Assembly (NCBI GenBank): GCA_964539135.1
Contig: CAZIFG010000004.1
Location: forward strand, 1-64,000
Length of the DNA: 64,000 bases
Reading direction: 5' to 3'
DNA from: CAZIFG01 sp964539135
GTDB taxonomy: Bacteria > Margulisbacteria > Marinamargulisbacteria > GCA-2716485 > CAZIFG01
The translations under genes and the position numbers were made by a program. Positions 27,057 to 36,208 of this stretch are shown here, one piece after another. The notes below the pieces were generated by a model, which searched no databases, was not told where the DNA came from, and saw only the letters and a program-made list of their open reading frames with translations. How positions within the stretch are numbered: the first letter of the stretch is position 1; each line of letters opens with the position of its first letter.

Positions 27057-28028
27057 ATGGACTATAAATCATCAGGCGTTAATATTGACGCAGGCAATCA
27101 TGCCGTTTCCTTAATCAAGAAAATTGTCAAAAAAAGTTTTACCCCCAATGTTTTAACAGGCCTTGGCAGTTTTGCCGCTGGCTTTCAATTTAATACAGCA
27201 GATTACAAAAATCCCGTATTGGTGTCCTGTACCGATGGGGTCGGGACCAAACTGCGCATTGCCATTGATCTGAAAAAATTTGATACCGTAGGCATCGATT
27301 TGGTGGCCATGAGCGTGAACGATCTGGTATGCATGGGCGCTAAACCTCTTTTCTTTTTGGATTACATTGCCTGTCATGCCTTGGTGCCGGATCAAATGCA
27401 AGATCTGTTAACCGGAATGACTCAGGGCTGTATAGAATCCGGCTGTGCCTTAGTAGGAGGTGAAATGGCCGAAATGAATGACATGTACAAAGAAGGTGAC
27501 ATTGACCTTGCAGGTTTTTGTGTCGGCGTTGTAGACCGAGACGCTGTCATTGATGGTACACAGATTAAACCTGGCGATTCCGTTTATGCCCTGCCCGCAT
27601 CTGGCATTCACAGCAATGGGTATTCTTTAGTTCGAAAAGTGCTAACAGAAGCGGTTTGCGAAAGGGAAGGGATTTCCAGAGAGTCGCTTTTGGTTCCCAC
27701 ACGCATTTATGTCAAAGACATTCTCGACTTAATGAAAGACATAAAAATTACAGGGCTGGCCCACATCACAGGCGGGGGATTGGCCGAAAATACAGAACGT
27801 ATTTTACCAGAAGGGGTGAGTATTACCCTTAAAAAATCAGATATTAAAGTATTGGATATTTTTAAAACCATTCAAAGACTAGGTCCTGTAGACGAATCTG
27901 AAATGTGGCGTGTCTTTAACATGGGGGTGGGCATGGTGGTGATTAGCCCCAGCGAAACCTTACCTCATCCTGAGGCCTATAAAATTGGAGTGGTCACAGC
28001 GGGCGAAAAGGGAGTCCATCTTGTCTAA
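27057..28028 (+). CDS. purM: phosphoribosylformylglycinamidine cyclo-ligase
   Basis: AIR synthetase: ATP-dependent ring closure of FGAM in de novo purine synthesis. 323 aa, slightly short of the usual 345. Family blocks: NALTGLGSFAAGF-like N-terminus, SCTDGVGTKLRIA, MSVNDLVCMGAKPLFFLDY, CALVGGEMAEM and ALPASGIHSNGYSLVRK, then HITGGGLAENTERILP. First gene of purM-purN-purH; the promoter sits six bases from the ATG. purN begins inside its last codons. Confidence 0.96.
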   Translation: MDYKSSGVNIDAGNHAVSLIKKIVKKSFTPNVLTGLGSFAAGFQFNTADYKNPVLVSCTDGVGTKLRIAIDLKKFDTVGIDLVAMSVNDLVCMGAKPLFFLDYIACHALVPDQMQDLLTGMTQGCIESGCALVGGEMAEMNDMYKEGDIDLAGFCVGVVDRDAVIDGTQIKPGDSVYALPASGIHSNGYSLVRKVLTEAVCEREGISRESLLVPTRIYVKDILDLMKDIKITGLAHITGGGLAENTERILPEGVSITLKKSDIKVLDIFKTIQRLGPVDESEMWRVFNMGVGMVVISPSETLPHPEAYKIGVVTAGEKGVHLV

Positions 28029-28611
28029 TCCCCGCTTAGTAGTGGTGATTTCGGGCAGGGGGAGTAATTTACTGGCCATCATTCATGCCATTCAAGCAGG
28101 TGTTCTGAAGGCAGAGATTGTAGCCGTCATAAGCAATAAGGCGGAGGCAAAAGGGCTAGAATTGGCCACAAAAAATGGCATCAAAGCCCATGTGATACAG
28201 GATAAAAACTATCCCTCACGTGCCGCGTATGAGGTGGATTTAATCACAGCAATTAAAAAAGAAGCCCCCGATCTGGTCATTTTAGCCGGGTATATGAAGA
28301 TTCTAGGCCCCGAAGTTGTCGCTGCCTTTAAAGACCGCATTTTAAACATTCATCCGTCGTTGCTACCGGATTTCAAAGGTCTACATCCGCAGCGTCAAGC
28401 CTTAGAGGCAGGTGTTTCGGAAGCGGGCTGTACCGTCCATCTGGTGGATGATACTTTAGATGGGGGGCCTATTTTAGCGCAAGCCAAAGTAGAGGTCTTC
28501 TCAGAGGATACAGAGCAGGAACTGAGTGAACGGATCTTGATCCAAGAGCACCGTTTGTATCCCAAAGCCATCGCCAACTATCTTCAAAAATTAACAGAAA
28601 AGGAAAACTAA
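28021..28611 (+). CDS. purN: phosphoribosylglycinamide formyltransferase
   Basis: Folate-dependent GAR transformylase. About 196 aa from a TTG start at 28021, supported by AAAGGGAG six bases upstream and by protein alignment (NPRLVVVISGRGSNLLA is the normal N-terminus); it overlaps purM by 8 nt. The catalytic Asn-His-Asp triad is visible: NIHPSLLP, and the Asp in VDDTLDGGPI. A longer GTG-start frame at 27985 inside purM adds residues foreign to the family. Coupled to purM, with purH 1 bp after the stop. Confidence 0.93.
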   Translation: MSNPRLVVVISGRGSNLLAIIHAIQAGVLKAEIVAVISNKAEAKGLELATKNGIKAHVIQDKNYPSRAAYEVDLITAIKKEAPDLVILAGYMKILGPEVVAAFKDRILNIHPSLLPDFKGLHPQRQALEAGVSEAGCTVHLVDDTLDGGPILAQAKVEVFSEDTEQELSERILIQEHRLYPKAIANYLQKLTEKEN

Positions 28612-28612
28612 C

Positions 28613-30145
28613 ATGAGAGCATTAATCAGCGTGTCTGACAAAACAGGCATTGTTACTTTCGCATCCGAATTATCAAAATTAGGCATTGAAATCATTTCAA
28701 CAGGCGGCACCTATAAAGTTTTAAAGGAAAGCAGCATCCCCGTGATTGGCATTGAAGAGGTGACGGAATTCCCAGAAATGTTAGATGGTCGTGTCAAAAC
28801 CTTGCATCCCAAAATTCATGGCGGTCTTTTAGCCTTAAGAGGTAATCCAGAACACATGGAAACCTGTCAGGCTCATGGCATCAACATGATTGATCTTGTG
28901 GTGGTCAATTTATATCCCTTTGAAAAGACCATTAAATCCCCAAATGTGACTTTAGAAGACGCCATTGAAAACATCGATATCGGAGGTCCGTCTATGTTGC
29001 GCTCTGCGGCCAAAAATTATAAGTCTGTGGGCGTCATTGTCGATCCTGCGCGTTACGACAGCATCATTAAAGAATTGCAAGAAAATCAGTGTCAATTGAG
29101 TGAGAAAACAAAAGCCCGTCTGGCCTGCGAAGTCTTTACCCATACAGCGGCGTATGATGGCATGATTTCAGGGTATTTGGGGCAACAGTTAAAAGCAGAT
29201 GCAGATGAGTTACCTGAAACCATAGCGCCTTTATGTAAACGCGTCAGTGTCCTTCGTTATGGTGAAAATCCCCATCAAAAGGCGGCTTTTTATGCCATGG
29301 GCAATCAGGGTATGGCCAGCATTCAGCAACTCCATGGAAAAGAGTTGTCCTATAATAATATTGTAGATTTAGAAGCCGCAGCGCTTATTGTAAAAGAGCT
29401 GGAACTGCCCGCGGCTGCGATTATTAAGCATACCAATCCCTGTGGTGCTGCCATTGGCGATACCTTAAAAGAAGCCTATCAAAAAGCCTATGAAGCAGAC
29501 CCTGTTTCTGCGTTTGGGTCTATAGTGGGCCTAAATCGTATTGTGGATAAAGAGACGGCAGAACTCATCGCGGGCACCTTTGTAGAAGCGGTGATTGCCC
29601 CTAAATTTGAAAAAGAAGCCTTGGCTATTTTGTCTAAAAAGCCCTCTATTCGTCTCATTGCATTGGGTAAAATGAAGGACCTCGAAAAGGGGCTGGTTTA
29701 TAAATATGTGGATGGTGGATTTTTGGTTCAAACGGCTGACAATTACACCATTAAGCCAGAAGATTTGAAAGTGGTGACGCAAGAAGCCCCAAAGAAATCG
29801 GTGATGAATGATTTGATCTTTGGTTTTACCATGGTGAAATATGTGAAGTCCAATGCCATTGTGGTCGTTAAAAATGGGGTCACAGTAGGGGTCGGTGCGG
29901 GGCAGATGAGCCGGGTCGAAGCCGTAGAAATTGCCCTTAAAAAAGCAGGCGATCAGGCGAAAGGCGCTATTTTAGCCTCGGATGCCTTTTTTCCCTTTAA
30001 AGATTCTGTGGAGTTAGCCGCAGCCGCGGGTATTGTATCGATGATACAACCCGGAGGGTCCATGAGAGATCAGGAGTCTATTGATGCCTGCAATCAAAAG
30101 GGATTGAGTATGGTGGTCACAGGCGTCAGACATTTTAGACACTAA
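28613..30145 (+). CDS. purH: bifunctional AICAR transformylase / IMP cyclohydrolase
   Basis: Last two steps of IMP synthesis. 510 aa, full length. The N-terminal IMP cyclohydrolase domain (ALISVSDKTGIVTFA, ISTGGTYK, TEFPEMLDGRVKTLHPKIHGG) and C-terminal AICAR transformylase domain (LRYGENPHQKAAFY, IIKHTNPCGAA, ASDAFFPFKDSVE, TGVRHFRH end) are complete, with the KHTNPCG lysine-histidine pair. AAAAGGAAA lies upstream of the ATG. Third gene of the purine operon. Confidence 0.97.
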   Translation: MRALISVSDKTGIVTFASELSKLGIEIISTGGTYKVLKESSIPVIGIEEVTEFPEMLDGRVKTLHPKIHGGLLALRGNPEHMETCQAHGINMIDLVVVNLYPFEKTIKSPNVTLEDAIENIDIGGPSMLRSAAKNYKSVGVIVDPARYDSIIKELQENQCQLSEKTKARLACEVFTHTAAYDGMISGYLGQQLKADADELPETIAPLCKRVSVLRYGENPHQKAAFYAMGNQGMASIQQLHGKELSYNNIVDLEAAALIVKELELPAAAIIKHTNPCGAAIGDTLKEAYQKAYEADPVSAFGSIVGLNRIVDKETAELIAGTFVEAVIAPKFEKEALAILSKKPSIRLIALGKMKDLEKGLVYKYVDGGFLVQTADNYTIKPEDLKVVTQEAPKKSVMNDLIFGFTMVKYVKSNAIVVVKNGVTVGVGAGQMSRVEAVEIALKKAGDQAKGAILASDAFFPFKDSVELAAAAGIVSMIQPGGSMRDQESIDACNQKGLSMVVTGVRHFRH

Positions 30146-30162
30146 AAGAACAGAAAGGCTAT

Positions 30163-30170
30163 GTTAAAAT
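30163..30170 (+). promoter_or_regulatory. extended -10 for slt, predicted leaderless
   Basis: An extended -10 (TGTTAAAAT, 30162-30170) ends six bases before the GTG start 30177; the -35 is weak. No Shine-Dalgarno in the six-base gap, the same geometry as alaS, purM, topA and lpxB. Confidence 0.5.
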
Positions 30171-30176
30171 AGTCCT

Positions 30177-32054
30177 GTGAACAGAAAACAAACACTTATT
30201 ATAGGATGTATACTCGCAGGACTTGTGATGGGGCGGTCTCTGACAGACGCCTTTCCTTCACCAAAATACGAGTATTTAAAATTGATAGAACTGAAATCAG
30301 CCCTAGATGCGGGTAATGTTAAATCTGCCCTATCTTTATATAATAAATTCCAGCCTCAAGATCCTGCCTTATTAAACCAGGCAAAAGTAGAATTCGCCAC
30401 TTACTATTTTAAACAAGAAAAAATAGAAGAGGTGGATCAGTGGGGAACGCAAGTTCTAGCTTCCGAAGACGAGATTTATACTGAAGATATTTTAATTCTT
30501 TTAATAAAAAATGCGCTCAGAGAAAAAAAATTGAGAGGCGCCCTCAATTTTTACGGCGTTTTATTGAGTCGCTATCCAGAAGCCGATGAAAGCAAAGTGC
30601 TGTGGAACCAAATGAGAACGTCTTCGGGCCCTTTTATCAGTGTAAATGATGCCTTTTATACGCCAACTTTACGCCTAAACTATCTCAGAAACTTGGTAAG
30701 AGGCCATCATTATGAACGGGCCTTAGAGCAGGCCAATGTATTGATGAAAACAACAGAGGGTGCTCAAAAACAAGAAGTATTGTTCTTGGCCGCTTTAACA
30801 GACTATCATTTATTTAGGCTCAAAACAGCTGAAACTAAATTTTTAATGTTGTCTCGAGAGAAAAAATTAACACCTGTAATACGAGAACAGGCCCTCTTTT
30901 ATTTGGGGAGATGTCTCGAATTAAATGGTAAATATAAAGCGGCGGAGCAAGCGTATGCCGCTGTTTTAAACGTTAAAAAAGGCGATCCCGATTGGGAGGC
31001 AAAAACCTATTACTATCTTGCCATGCTTCATTTTAAAGTGGGGACTTTTAATCAACTCACAACAAGTAAAGAAGAATTTAAGCAGCGATTTGGCTTAAAT
31101 CAATATTATGATCGCTATCAATATGAGGAAAAATGGCGTGAAAACATCCGCCATCAAGAGGGCAGTCTAGAGTCTCGTCTGTCAAAACTGTTTACGCAAA
31201 AAAGTATCTCAGATCCCATATGGGCAACCTATAAAACACTGTCTAAGCGGTCAGGAATTCCGCTAAGTGATGCACTCTTAGATCAATTTCCCCTGCCCTT
31301 TGCCGTCATGAAGCTGATTTCAGATTATCAACAAGATATGCGTTTATCGAACAAAGAGAAAGAGTCCATAGACTGGTTGATTGCCATGAAGTTAGACGGT
31401 GTCTTAAAGCAACAAATGGAACGATATCGGTATTCAGAAGAAATTTCAACGGCCTATCTTTATGCCAATTTTAAACTCAATCAGGATCATAATACGTTGT
31501 ATGAAAAGGTAGCCGTTATGGATAATGCCCTCATCAAAGCGGATCAGAAATTTCAAGTGTTACCCCGTATTTTTATTCAGGAGGCCTATCCCAGACCCTA
31601 TGGCAAAGAGGTGAGCATTGCGGTGAGTAAATTTAAAATAGATCCCAATTTGATTTGGACCCTGATGAAATTAGAAAGTCAATTTAATCCCTATTCTGGG
31701 AGTAAATCAGGGGGCTTTGGATTGATTCGCTTGTCACCAGAAATGGGAAAAGAAATGTCTTGGTTATATGGCAGAAATTGGCAAGGGAATAAAACCTTAT
31801 TATCGCCGGAAAAAAATATTTACTTATCCGCAGCCTATTTAAGTTTACTCTTAAAGCGTTACAATCAAGATGTATTTTTAACCGTTTTGGCCTATAAAAA
31901 AGGGCGAGAGACGGCCAATACATTTAAACAAAAATCGTCTGATAAAGGGTATGATGCCATGATGAGGTCCGAATTGGATGCCGAATTTAAAGCCTATTTA
32001 GAGGCGTTCTTAAAGACGTATTTAATGTATACCTTTTTATCCACCGTGTCATGA
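30177..32054 (+). CDS. slt: Slt70-like lytic transglycosylase with TPR-like superhelix
   Basis: Periplasmic muramidase that cleaves glycan strands to 1,6-anhydro-MurNAc ends. 625 aa. An N-terminal hydrophobic segment (6-19) acts as signal or anchor. Residues 30-470 are TPR-like helices (ALFYLGRCLELNGKYKAAEQAY). The C-terminal SLT domain has the catalytic Glu500 in LMKLESQFNP, GGFGLIRLSPEMG where GAxGLMQLMP is usual, and YLSAAYLSLLLKRY. The start is GTG, six bases after an extended -10, so initiation is probably leaderless. Its stop overlaps the lptA-like gene (ATGA). Pairing with an LPS-transport gene fits an envelope unit. Confidence 0.85.
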   Translation: MNRKQTLIIGCILAGLVMGRSLTDAFPSPKYEYLKLIELKSALDAGNVKSALSLYNKFQPQDPALLNQAKVEFATYYFKQEKIEEVDQWGTQVLASEDEIYTEDILILLIKNALREKKLRGALNFYGVLLSRYPEADESKVLWNQMRTSSGPFISVNDAFYTPTLRLNYLRNLVRGHHYERALEQANVLMKTTEGAQKQEVLFLAALTDYHLFRLKTAETKFLMLSREKKLTPVIREQALFYLGRCLELNGKYKAAEQAYAAVLNVKKGDPDWEAKTYYYLAMLHFKVGTFNQLTTSKEEFKQRFGLNQYYDRYQYEEKWRENIRHQEGSLESRLSKLFTQKSISDPIWATYKTLSKRSGIPLSDALLDQFPLPFAVMKLISDYQQDMRLSNKEKESIDWLIAMKLDGVLKQQMERYRYSEEISTAYLYANFKLNQDHNTLYEKVAVMDNALIKADQKFQVLPRIFIQEAYPRPYGKEVSIAVSKFKIDPNLIWTLMKLESQFNPYSGSKSGGFGLIRLSPEMGKEMSWLYGRNWQGNKTLLSPEKNIYLSAAYLSLLLKRYNQDVFLTVLAYKKGRETANTFKQKSSDKGYDAMMRSELDAEFKAYLEAFLKTYLMYTFLSTVS

Positions 32055-33319
32055 AATGGCTTAAAAAGGGGGCTGTTTTTACACTGATTTTGGGACTCAC
32101 GGCCTTATCCTATTTAATTTATAAAGATTCAACATTAAATTCGAATATCCCAAGTGTAGATAGAGTGATTGAAATTAAAGGGTCAACGATTACAGGGTAC
32201 CAAAATGGACGCCTGTCCTTTAGAATTCCAATTGGGTATATTTGGGCTAGTAGAAGTAAATATTTGTTCCAAGCGGAAAAAATTGATTCCGGTGAAATTT
32301 TTGACATTAATGGGGAGCCCATTGTAAATCAGCTTTTTTCAGGCAGTATTCGGGTGAATACACGAAGCAAGAGTTTGACGGCGTATAATGGGGTCAGATC
32401 TACCTTTTTAAAGCGTGAAGAGGGGCAGGAGCAGGTCGATTCGATTCAGGTGTCTGCAAACGAATTGCGGTATTTTGATGAGGTTCAAAAGACGTATTTG
32501 TATGGCAATATTGCTATTATTCAAAAAGAGTCTACTGTAAGACCGGCCGAAACCGTTGAGATTGCCCATCAAAGCAATCAAGTCTACATCAACAATGGGT
32601 ATCGATTAGAATCCGACACCTTTAAAGTCACGGGCAATCAACTCATCATGAATTTAGATGAAAATTTTTCAGAGTTATCAGGCGGTGTCGAGGCGGTACG
32701 CCTTCCCAAAAAGAAAGCCGATAAAGATTTAGATACAAGAGAACGGAATTTACAGCAGGAAAAAACTGAATTGTGGTGCGATGCCCTTTCCTATAACACA
32801 AAAGGAGAGAATAAAGTCATTACCATCAAGGGGAATGCCGTTATTTTTCAAGAAGACAAAGAAATTCGTGCGGAACATGGCTACTATAATAAAAATGACA
32901 ATTATTTCGAGGTAGAAGATCGTGTGAATATCATTGCCAGAAATTTACTGTGGCTCATCAATGGAGATCCTGAATCGTATAAAAACAAAGAAATTCGAGA
33001 GGCCTTACACATGCGCGTGGAGGTCAATGCAGATAAAGTCATGTTTGATGCCGATAAAAAAATATTAACCATGGTTGGAAATGTCTACATTAAGCAACCC
33101 GACAAAGATGTCAGCTGTGATAAATTTATCTATGATGACGAAACAGGATGGTTAACCCTAATAGGACATGTTGTTATTTTAAAAAAAGAGGGCGAAAAAA
33201 AGGTGAATAAAATGGAGACGGAATTCATCAAAATGAATATTAAAAATGAAGAGATGGAGGCTAAAGATGGCGTGGAAACCCAGTTTAAAATTCAACTCAA
33301 AGACAGAGTCTCCAAATAG
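32051..33319 (+). CDS. LptA/OstA-type LPS transport protein with N-terminal anchor
   Basis: 422 aa. An N-terminal membrane segment (7-24) is followed by a beta-rich region (30-200) resembling LptC, then OstA/LptA-like repeats such as VITIKGNAVIFQEDKEIRAEHGYYNKNDN, stated here as positions about 255-285, and KILTMVGNVYIKQPDKDVSCDKFIYDD-like at 335-365. Such proteins form the periplasmic bridge carrying LPS from LptBFG to LptD. The combined LptC plus LptA layout is inferred. The stop codon and last two residues derive from a MITE end (33312-33339), so the native C-terminus may have been trimmed. Start overlaps slt by 4 nt. Confidence 0.7.
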   Translation: MKWLKKGAVFTLILGLTALSYLIYKDSTLNSNIPSVDRVIEIKGSTITGYQNGRLSFRIPIGYIWASRSKYLFQAEKIDSGEIFDINGEPIVNQLFSGSIRVNTRSKSLTAYNGVRSTFLKREEGQEQVDSIQVSANELRYFDEVQKTYLYGNIAIIQKESTVRPAETVEIAHQSNQVYINNGYRLESDTFKVTGNQLIMNLDENFSELSGGVEAVRLPKKKADKDLDTRERNLQQEKTELWCDALSYNTKGENKVITIKGNAVIFQEDKEIRAEHGYYNKNDNYFEVEDRVNIIARNLLWLINGDPESYKNKEIREALHMRVEVNADKVMFDADKKILTMVGNVYIKQPDKDVSCDKFIYDDETGWLTLIGHVVILKKEGEKKVNKMETEFIKMNIKNEEMEAKDGVETQFKIQLKDRVSK

Positions 33320-33339
33320 GCGTTTTGCAACAGTCCCAA
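33312..33339. mobile_element. MITE right-end fragment
   Basis: The block AAATAGGCGTTTTGCAACAG, followed by TCCCAA, is the same as the right end of the MITE at 51474-51618, without a left end. It supplies the stop of the lptA-like gene and ends 16 bp before the prs promoter. Confidence 0.7.
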
Positions 33340-33355
33340 ATAGGGGATCGATCAA

Positions 33356-33385
33356 TTGACATGACAAGAGACCTCCTCGTATAAT
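33356..33385 (+). promoter_or_regulatory. prs promoter, consensus and leaderless
   Basis: Perfect boxes TTGACA (33356-33361) and TATAAT (33380-33385) with an 18-bp spacer, then seven bases to ATG 33393. No room for a leader; the strongest single case for leaderless initiation in the window. Confidence 0.75.
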
Positions 33386-33392
33386 CCTTGCC

Positions 33393-34343
33393 ATGGAAGA
33401 ACAAGAAAACTATAAAAATATGAGACTTATTTGTGGGTCTTCCCACCCTCAGTTGGGGCAGGACATTGCAGATGAATTGGGAATCCCTTTGACGCCTATT
33501 CAGCTTTCTAAATTCAGTTGTGGCGAAAATTATGCACGTATTACAGAATCCATTCGAGGGATAGAGGCTTATATTATTCAAAGTATTTCAGATAAACCCA
33601 ATGATGATTATATGGAGCTTTTCTTGATTATGGATGCCTTAAAGCGCTCATCAGCCTCTAAAATACATGTGGTCATTCCTCATTTTGGATACGCAAGACA
33701 AGACAAAAAATCAGCCCCAAGAGAACCCATTAGCAGTCGTTTAATCGCCGATTTAATGTCAGCCGTTGGCTTTGATCGGTTGATGACCATGGATTTACAC
33801 TCTGACCAGATTCAGGGCTTTTTTTCTCAGCCAGTAGATCATTTAACCGCCATGCCTTTATTTGTAGAGTATTTTAAATCCCAAAATTTAAAAGATTTAG
33901 TAGTTGTAGCACCCGATACAGGACGGGCAAAATTTGCTAAAAAATTAGGCGATCAGCTGAACGCAGAATTGGCCATCATGCATAAAACACGTCCAGAACA
34001 CAATAAAGCAGAGATCACCAATATTGTGGGGAATGTAGCCGGTAAAAATCTGATGTTAGTGGATGACATGGTCGATACCGCAGGTTCCGTAACATCGGGC
34101 TTAGCAGCTTTAAGAGAACGCGGCTGTAAAGATATTTACCTGGCAACCACGCATGGCGTCTTTTCAGGGCCTGCACGAGAGCGATTGGAAAAAGCGGGAT
34201 TCAAAGAAGTCGTGGTTACGGATAGTGTTCCCATCCCAGACTCGAAACGTTTCCCCGGGCTAACCGTATTATCGGTAGCGCCTATGCTCGCAGAGGCGAT
34301 TAAGCGGAATTACGAAAATCGATCAATTTCATCTCTATTTTAG
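33393..34343 (+). CDS. prs: ribose-phosphate pyrophosphokinase
   Basis: Makes PRPP from ribose 5-phosphate and ATP, feeding purine, pyrimidine, histidine and tryptophan synthesis. 316 aa, normal length. LICGSSHPQLGQDIADELG, FSCGENYARI, FGYARQDKK, the metal-binding DLHSDQIQGFF and the PRPP loop VDDMVDTAGS are all intact. Although an inner ATG (residue 10) would give a more usual length at the N-terminus, the consensus promoter seven bases upstream fixes the start at 33393. Confidence 0.96.
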   Translation: MEEQENYKNMRLICGSSHPQLGQDIADELGIPLTPIQLSKFSCGENYARITESIRGIEAYIIQSISDKPNDDYMELFLIMDALKRSSASKIHVVIPHFGYARQDKKSAPREPISSRLIADLMSAVGFDRLMTMDLHSDQIQGFFSQPVDHLTAMPLFVEYFKSQNLKDLVVVAPDTGRAKFAKKLGDQLNAELAIMHKTRPEHNKAEITNIVGNVAGKNLMLVDDMVDTAGSVTSGLAALRERGCKDIYLATTHGVFSGPARERLEKAGFKEVVVTDSVPIPDSKRFPGLTVLSVAPMLAEAIKRNYENRSISSLF

Positions 34344-34353
34344 AATGAAAATA

Positions 34354-34396
34354 TTGAGCATTTTGGTCATTCATAGTAAGATACGACAGACCAAAA
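34354..34396 (+). promoter_or_regulatory. phosphate-uptake promoter with inverted repeat
   Basis: TTGAGC (34354-34359), 17-bp spacer, TAAGAT (34377-34382). A perfect 8-bp inverted repeat, TTTTGGTC (34361-34368) and GACCAAAA (34389-34396), brackets the -10 and could be an operator. The mRNA would have a leader of about 35 nt with AAGGAG before the DUF47 gene. Confidence 0.5.
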
Positions 34397-34422
34397 AACA
34401 GACAACAAGGAGTCATTAGAAA

Positions 34423-35049
34423 ATGGGTTTTTTAGGATTTTTGCCGAATGATGAGAAATTTAATGTGTTGTTTAAAACCTTGGCGTCTCAGTGTGTGCAA
34501 TCCATTGAGTTTTTAGAAAAAAGTGTGTTGAATTTAGAGTCCACAGAAAGTCAGACGGAGCTCTCTAAATTAAAGCAAGCCGCAAAGCAAAATCATGAAA
34601 CGTTAACGAACGAATTGTGTCTGAGCTTCATTACGCCTTTTGATAGAGAGGATTTGCTTTTGTTGGGATTCAAGCTTTATAAAATTGTAAAGTTAGCTGA
34701 AAAAATAAAAGATATGATAGTTGTTAGTGGATTAAAAGTGCACGAAGAAGATTTTGTTCGGCTTGTCAGTATCTTAAAAAAAGACTCCCATGTCATAGAG
34801 CCCCTCATTAAAGGATTTATAAATCAAAAACTCAAAGAAGTTCAAAAAGAAGCTGCCGTTTTAAATCAGCTAGAAGGAAACGCAGACGTTTTATTGATGG
34901 AGTTGGTTCAGAAATTATGTGCCAACAAGGACTTGTCTTTTCAAGAGGTCATCATTCGAAAAGATATTTATGAAATGTTTGAAAAATTAACCGATTTATA
35001 TCGAGATAGTGGAAATATTGCCTTACAAGTAATTTTAAAGCATAGCTAG
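34423..35049 (+). CDS. DUF47 / PhoU-like regulator of PiT transporter
   Basis: 208-aa all-helical protein of the DUF47 (PhoU-like) family. The start FLPNDEKFNVLFKTLASQCVQS resembles the family's typical Fxxll..l...l beginning (residues 6-27). DUF47 genes nearly always precede low-affinity phosphate permeases, whose activity they are thought to modulate. AAGGAG lies ten bases before ATG, and pit begins 1 bp after the stop, so the two are coupled. A palindrome around the promoter suggests regulation. Confidence 0.85.
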   Translation: MGFLGFLPNDEKFNVLFKTLASQCVQSIEFLEKSVLNLESTESQTELSKLKQAAKQNHETLTNELCLSFITPFDREDLLLLGFKLYKIVKLAEKIKDMIVVSGLKVHEEDFVRLVSILKKDSHVIEPLIKGFINQKLKEVQKEAAVLNQLEGNADVLLMELVQKLCANKDLSFQEVIIRKDIYEMFEKLTDLYRDSGNIALQVILKHS

Positions 35050-35050
35050 T

Positions 35051-36052
35051 ATGGATCCATTAATTATTCTGATTGCAATCGTTGCATTAGCCTTAATTTT
35101 TGATTTTATTAATGGGTTTCATGACACCGCCAATGCTATTGCTACAGTGGTGGCTACAAAGACCTTGTCCCCCCGTATGGCGGTTATCTTTGCGGGTGTA
35201 TTAAACTTTGCAGGAGCTCTTATGGGGACGGAAGTGGCTGCAACCATAGGTAAAGGGCTTGTCGATCAGACGTCCATTTCCATGCATATTGTGTTTTATG
35301 CCTTAATATCCAGTATTATATGGAATTTATTTACGTGGTATAAGGGCATGCCAACCAGTTCTTCTCATGCGCTGATAGGGTCCCTTTTAGGGGCCACTTT
35401 TTTTGGATCTGTTGCCGGGCATACTCACATTCATGTGGGCACTGTAACAAACAAAATTGTTTTACCCATGTTTATTTCACCTGTTATAGGGCTTATTATA
35501 GGATTTTTAGTGATGGTAGCGCTGTCGTGGGTAGTATTTAAAATCAGTCTACCGAACATCAAACGCATTTTTGGAAAATTACAAATTGTATCCGCAGGGC
35601 TCATGGCATTAAGCCATGGTCATAATGATGCGCAAAAGGCCATGGGGATCATCTCTCTGGCCTTGGTGACCATGTACCCCACATCGCAATTCGAAGTGCC
35701 GCTTTGGGTTGTACTGGCTTGTGCGACAGCGATGGGACTAGGCACTTTAAGTGGCGGATGGCGGATTATTCGAACCTTGGGTAGTAAGATGGTAAAGCTA
35801 CAGCCTATTCATGGATTTGCGGCAGAAACAACGGCCTCGACGATTATTATAGGGGCGTCCTATTTTGGAATCCCTGTCAGTACCACACAGGTGATATCTT
35901 CTGCAATTTTAGGTGTGGGTGCAACGCGAAGAGCCTCTGCTGTGAAGTGGGGAGTTGTAGGGTCTATTTTAGTCAGTTGGGTATTTACAATCCCTGTTAC
36001 GTTTTTACTCGCAGGTGGGTTAGTTTTAATTCACCGATTGTGCTTTGGATAA
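35051..36052 (+). CDS. pit: PiT-family inorganic phosphate transporter
   Basis: Inner-membrane phosphate symporter, 333 aa with about ten membrane segments. The two inverted-repeat signature motifs are present: FDFINGFHDTANAIAT near residue 20 and LMALSHGHNDAQKAMG near 190, with TSSSHALIG and PVSTTQVISS forming the matching inner motifs. Coupled to the DUF47 gene 1 bp upstream. The spacer after it holds the palindrome TAGGGCCCTA but no U-tract, so no terminator is called. Confidence 0.93.
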   Translation: MDPLIILIAIVALALIFDFINGFHDTANAIATVVATKTLSPRMAVIFAGVLNFAGALMGTEVAATIGKGLVDQTSISMHIVFYALISSIIWNLFTWYKGMPTSSSHALIGSLLGATFFGSVAGHTHIHVGTVTNKIVLPMFISPVIGLIIGFLVMVALSWVVFKISLPNIKRIFGKLQIVSAGLMALSHGHNDAQKAMGIISLALVTMYPTSQFEVPLWVVLACATAMGLGTLSGGWRIIRTLGSKMVKLQPIHGFAAETTASTIIIGASYFGIPVSTTQVISSAILGVGATRRASAVKWGVVGSILVSWVFTIPVTFLLAGGLVLIHRLCFG

Positions 36053-36208
36053 GCAAAAACACTAAGGCTCCTAGGGCCCTAATGGCATAAAAAAAGAAGT
36101 CCAAATAGCCTCTAATAAGTTGTTAGAAATACATCTTGTATTCTTAAAAAAAATGGTTTAGAGTAGCCCCTATAAAGTCCGAATACGGATTAAAAAAAGG
36201 AGTTAAAA

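Noticed and set aside
36061..36200. tRNA or small RNA in the spacer after pit
   Set aside because: Only a short palindrome (TAGGGCCCTA) and a small TCCG/CGGA hairpin are seen; no cloverleaf. No convincing tRNA or rRNA was found anywhere in the window.
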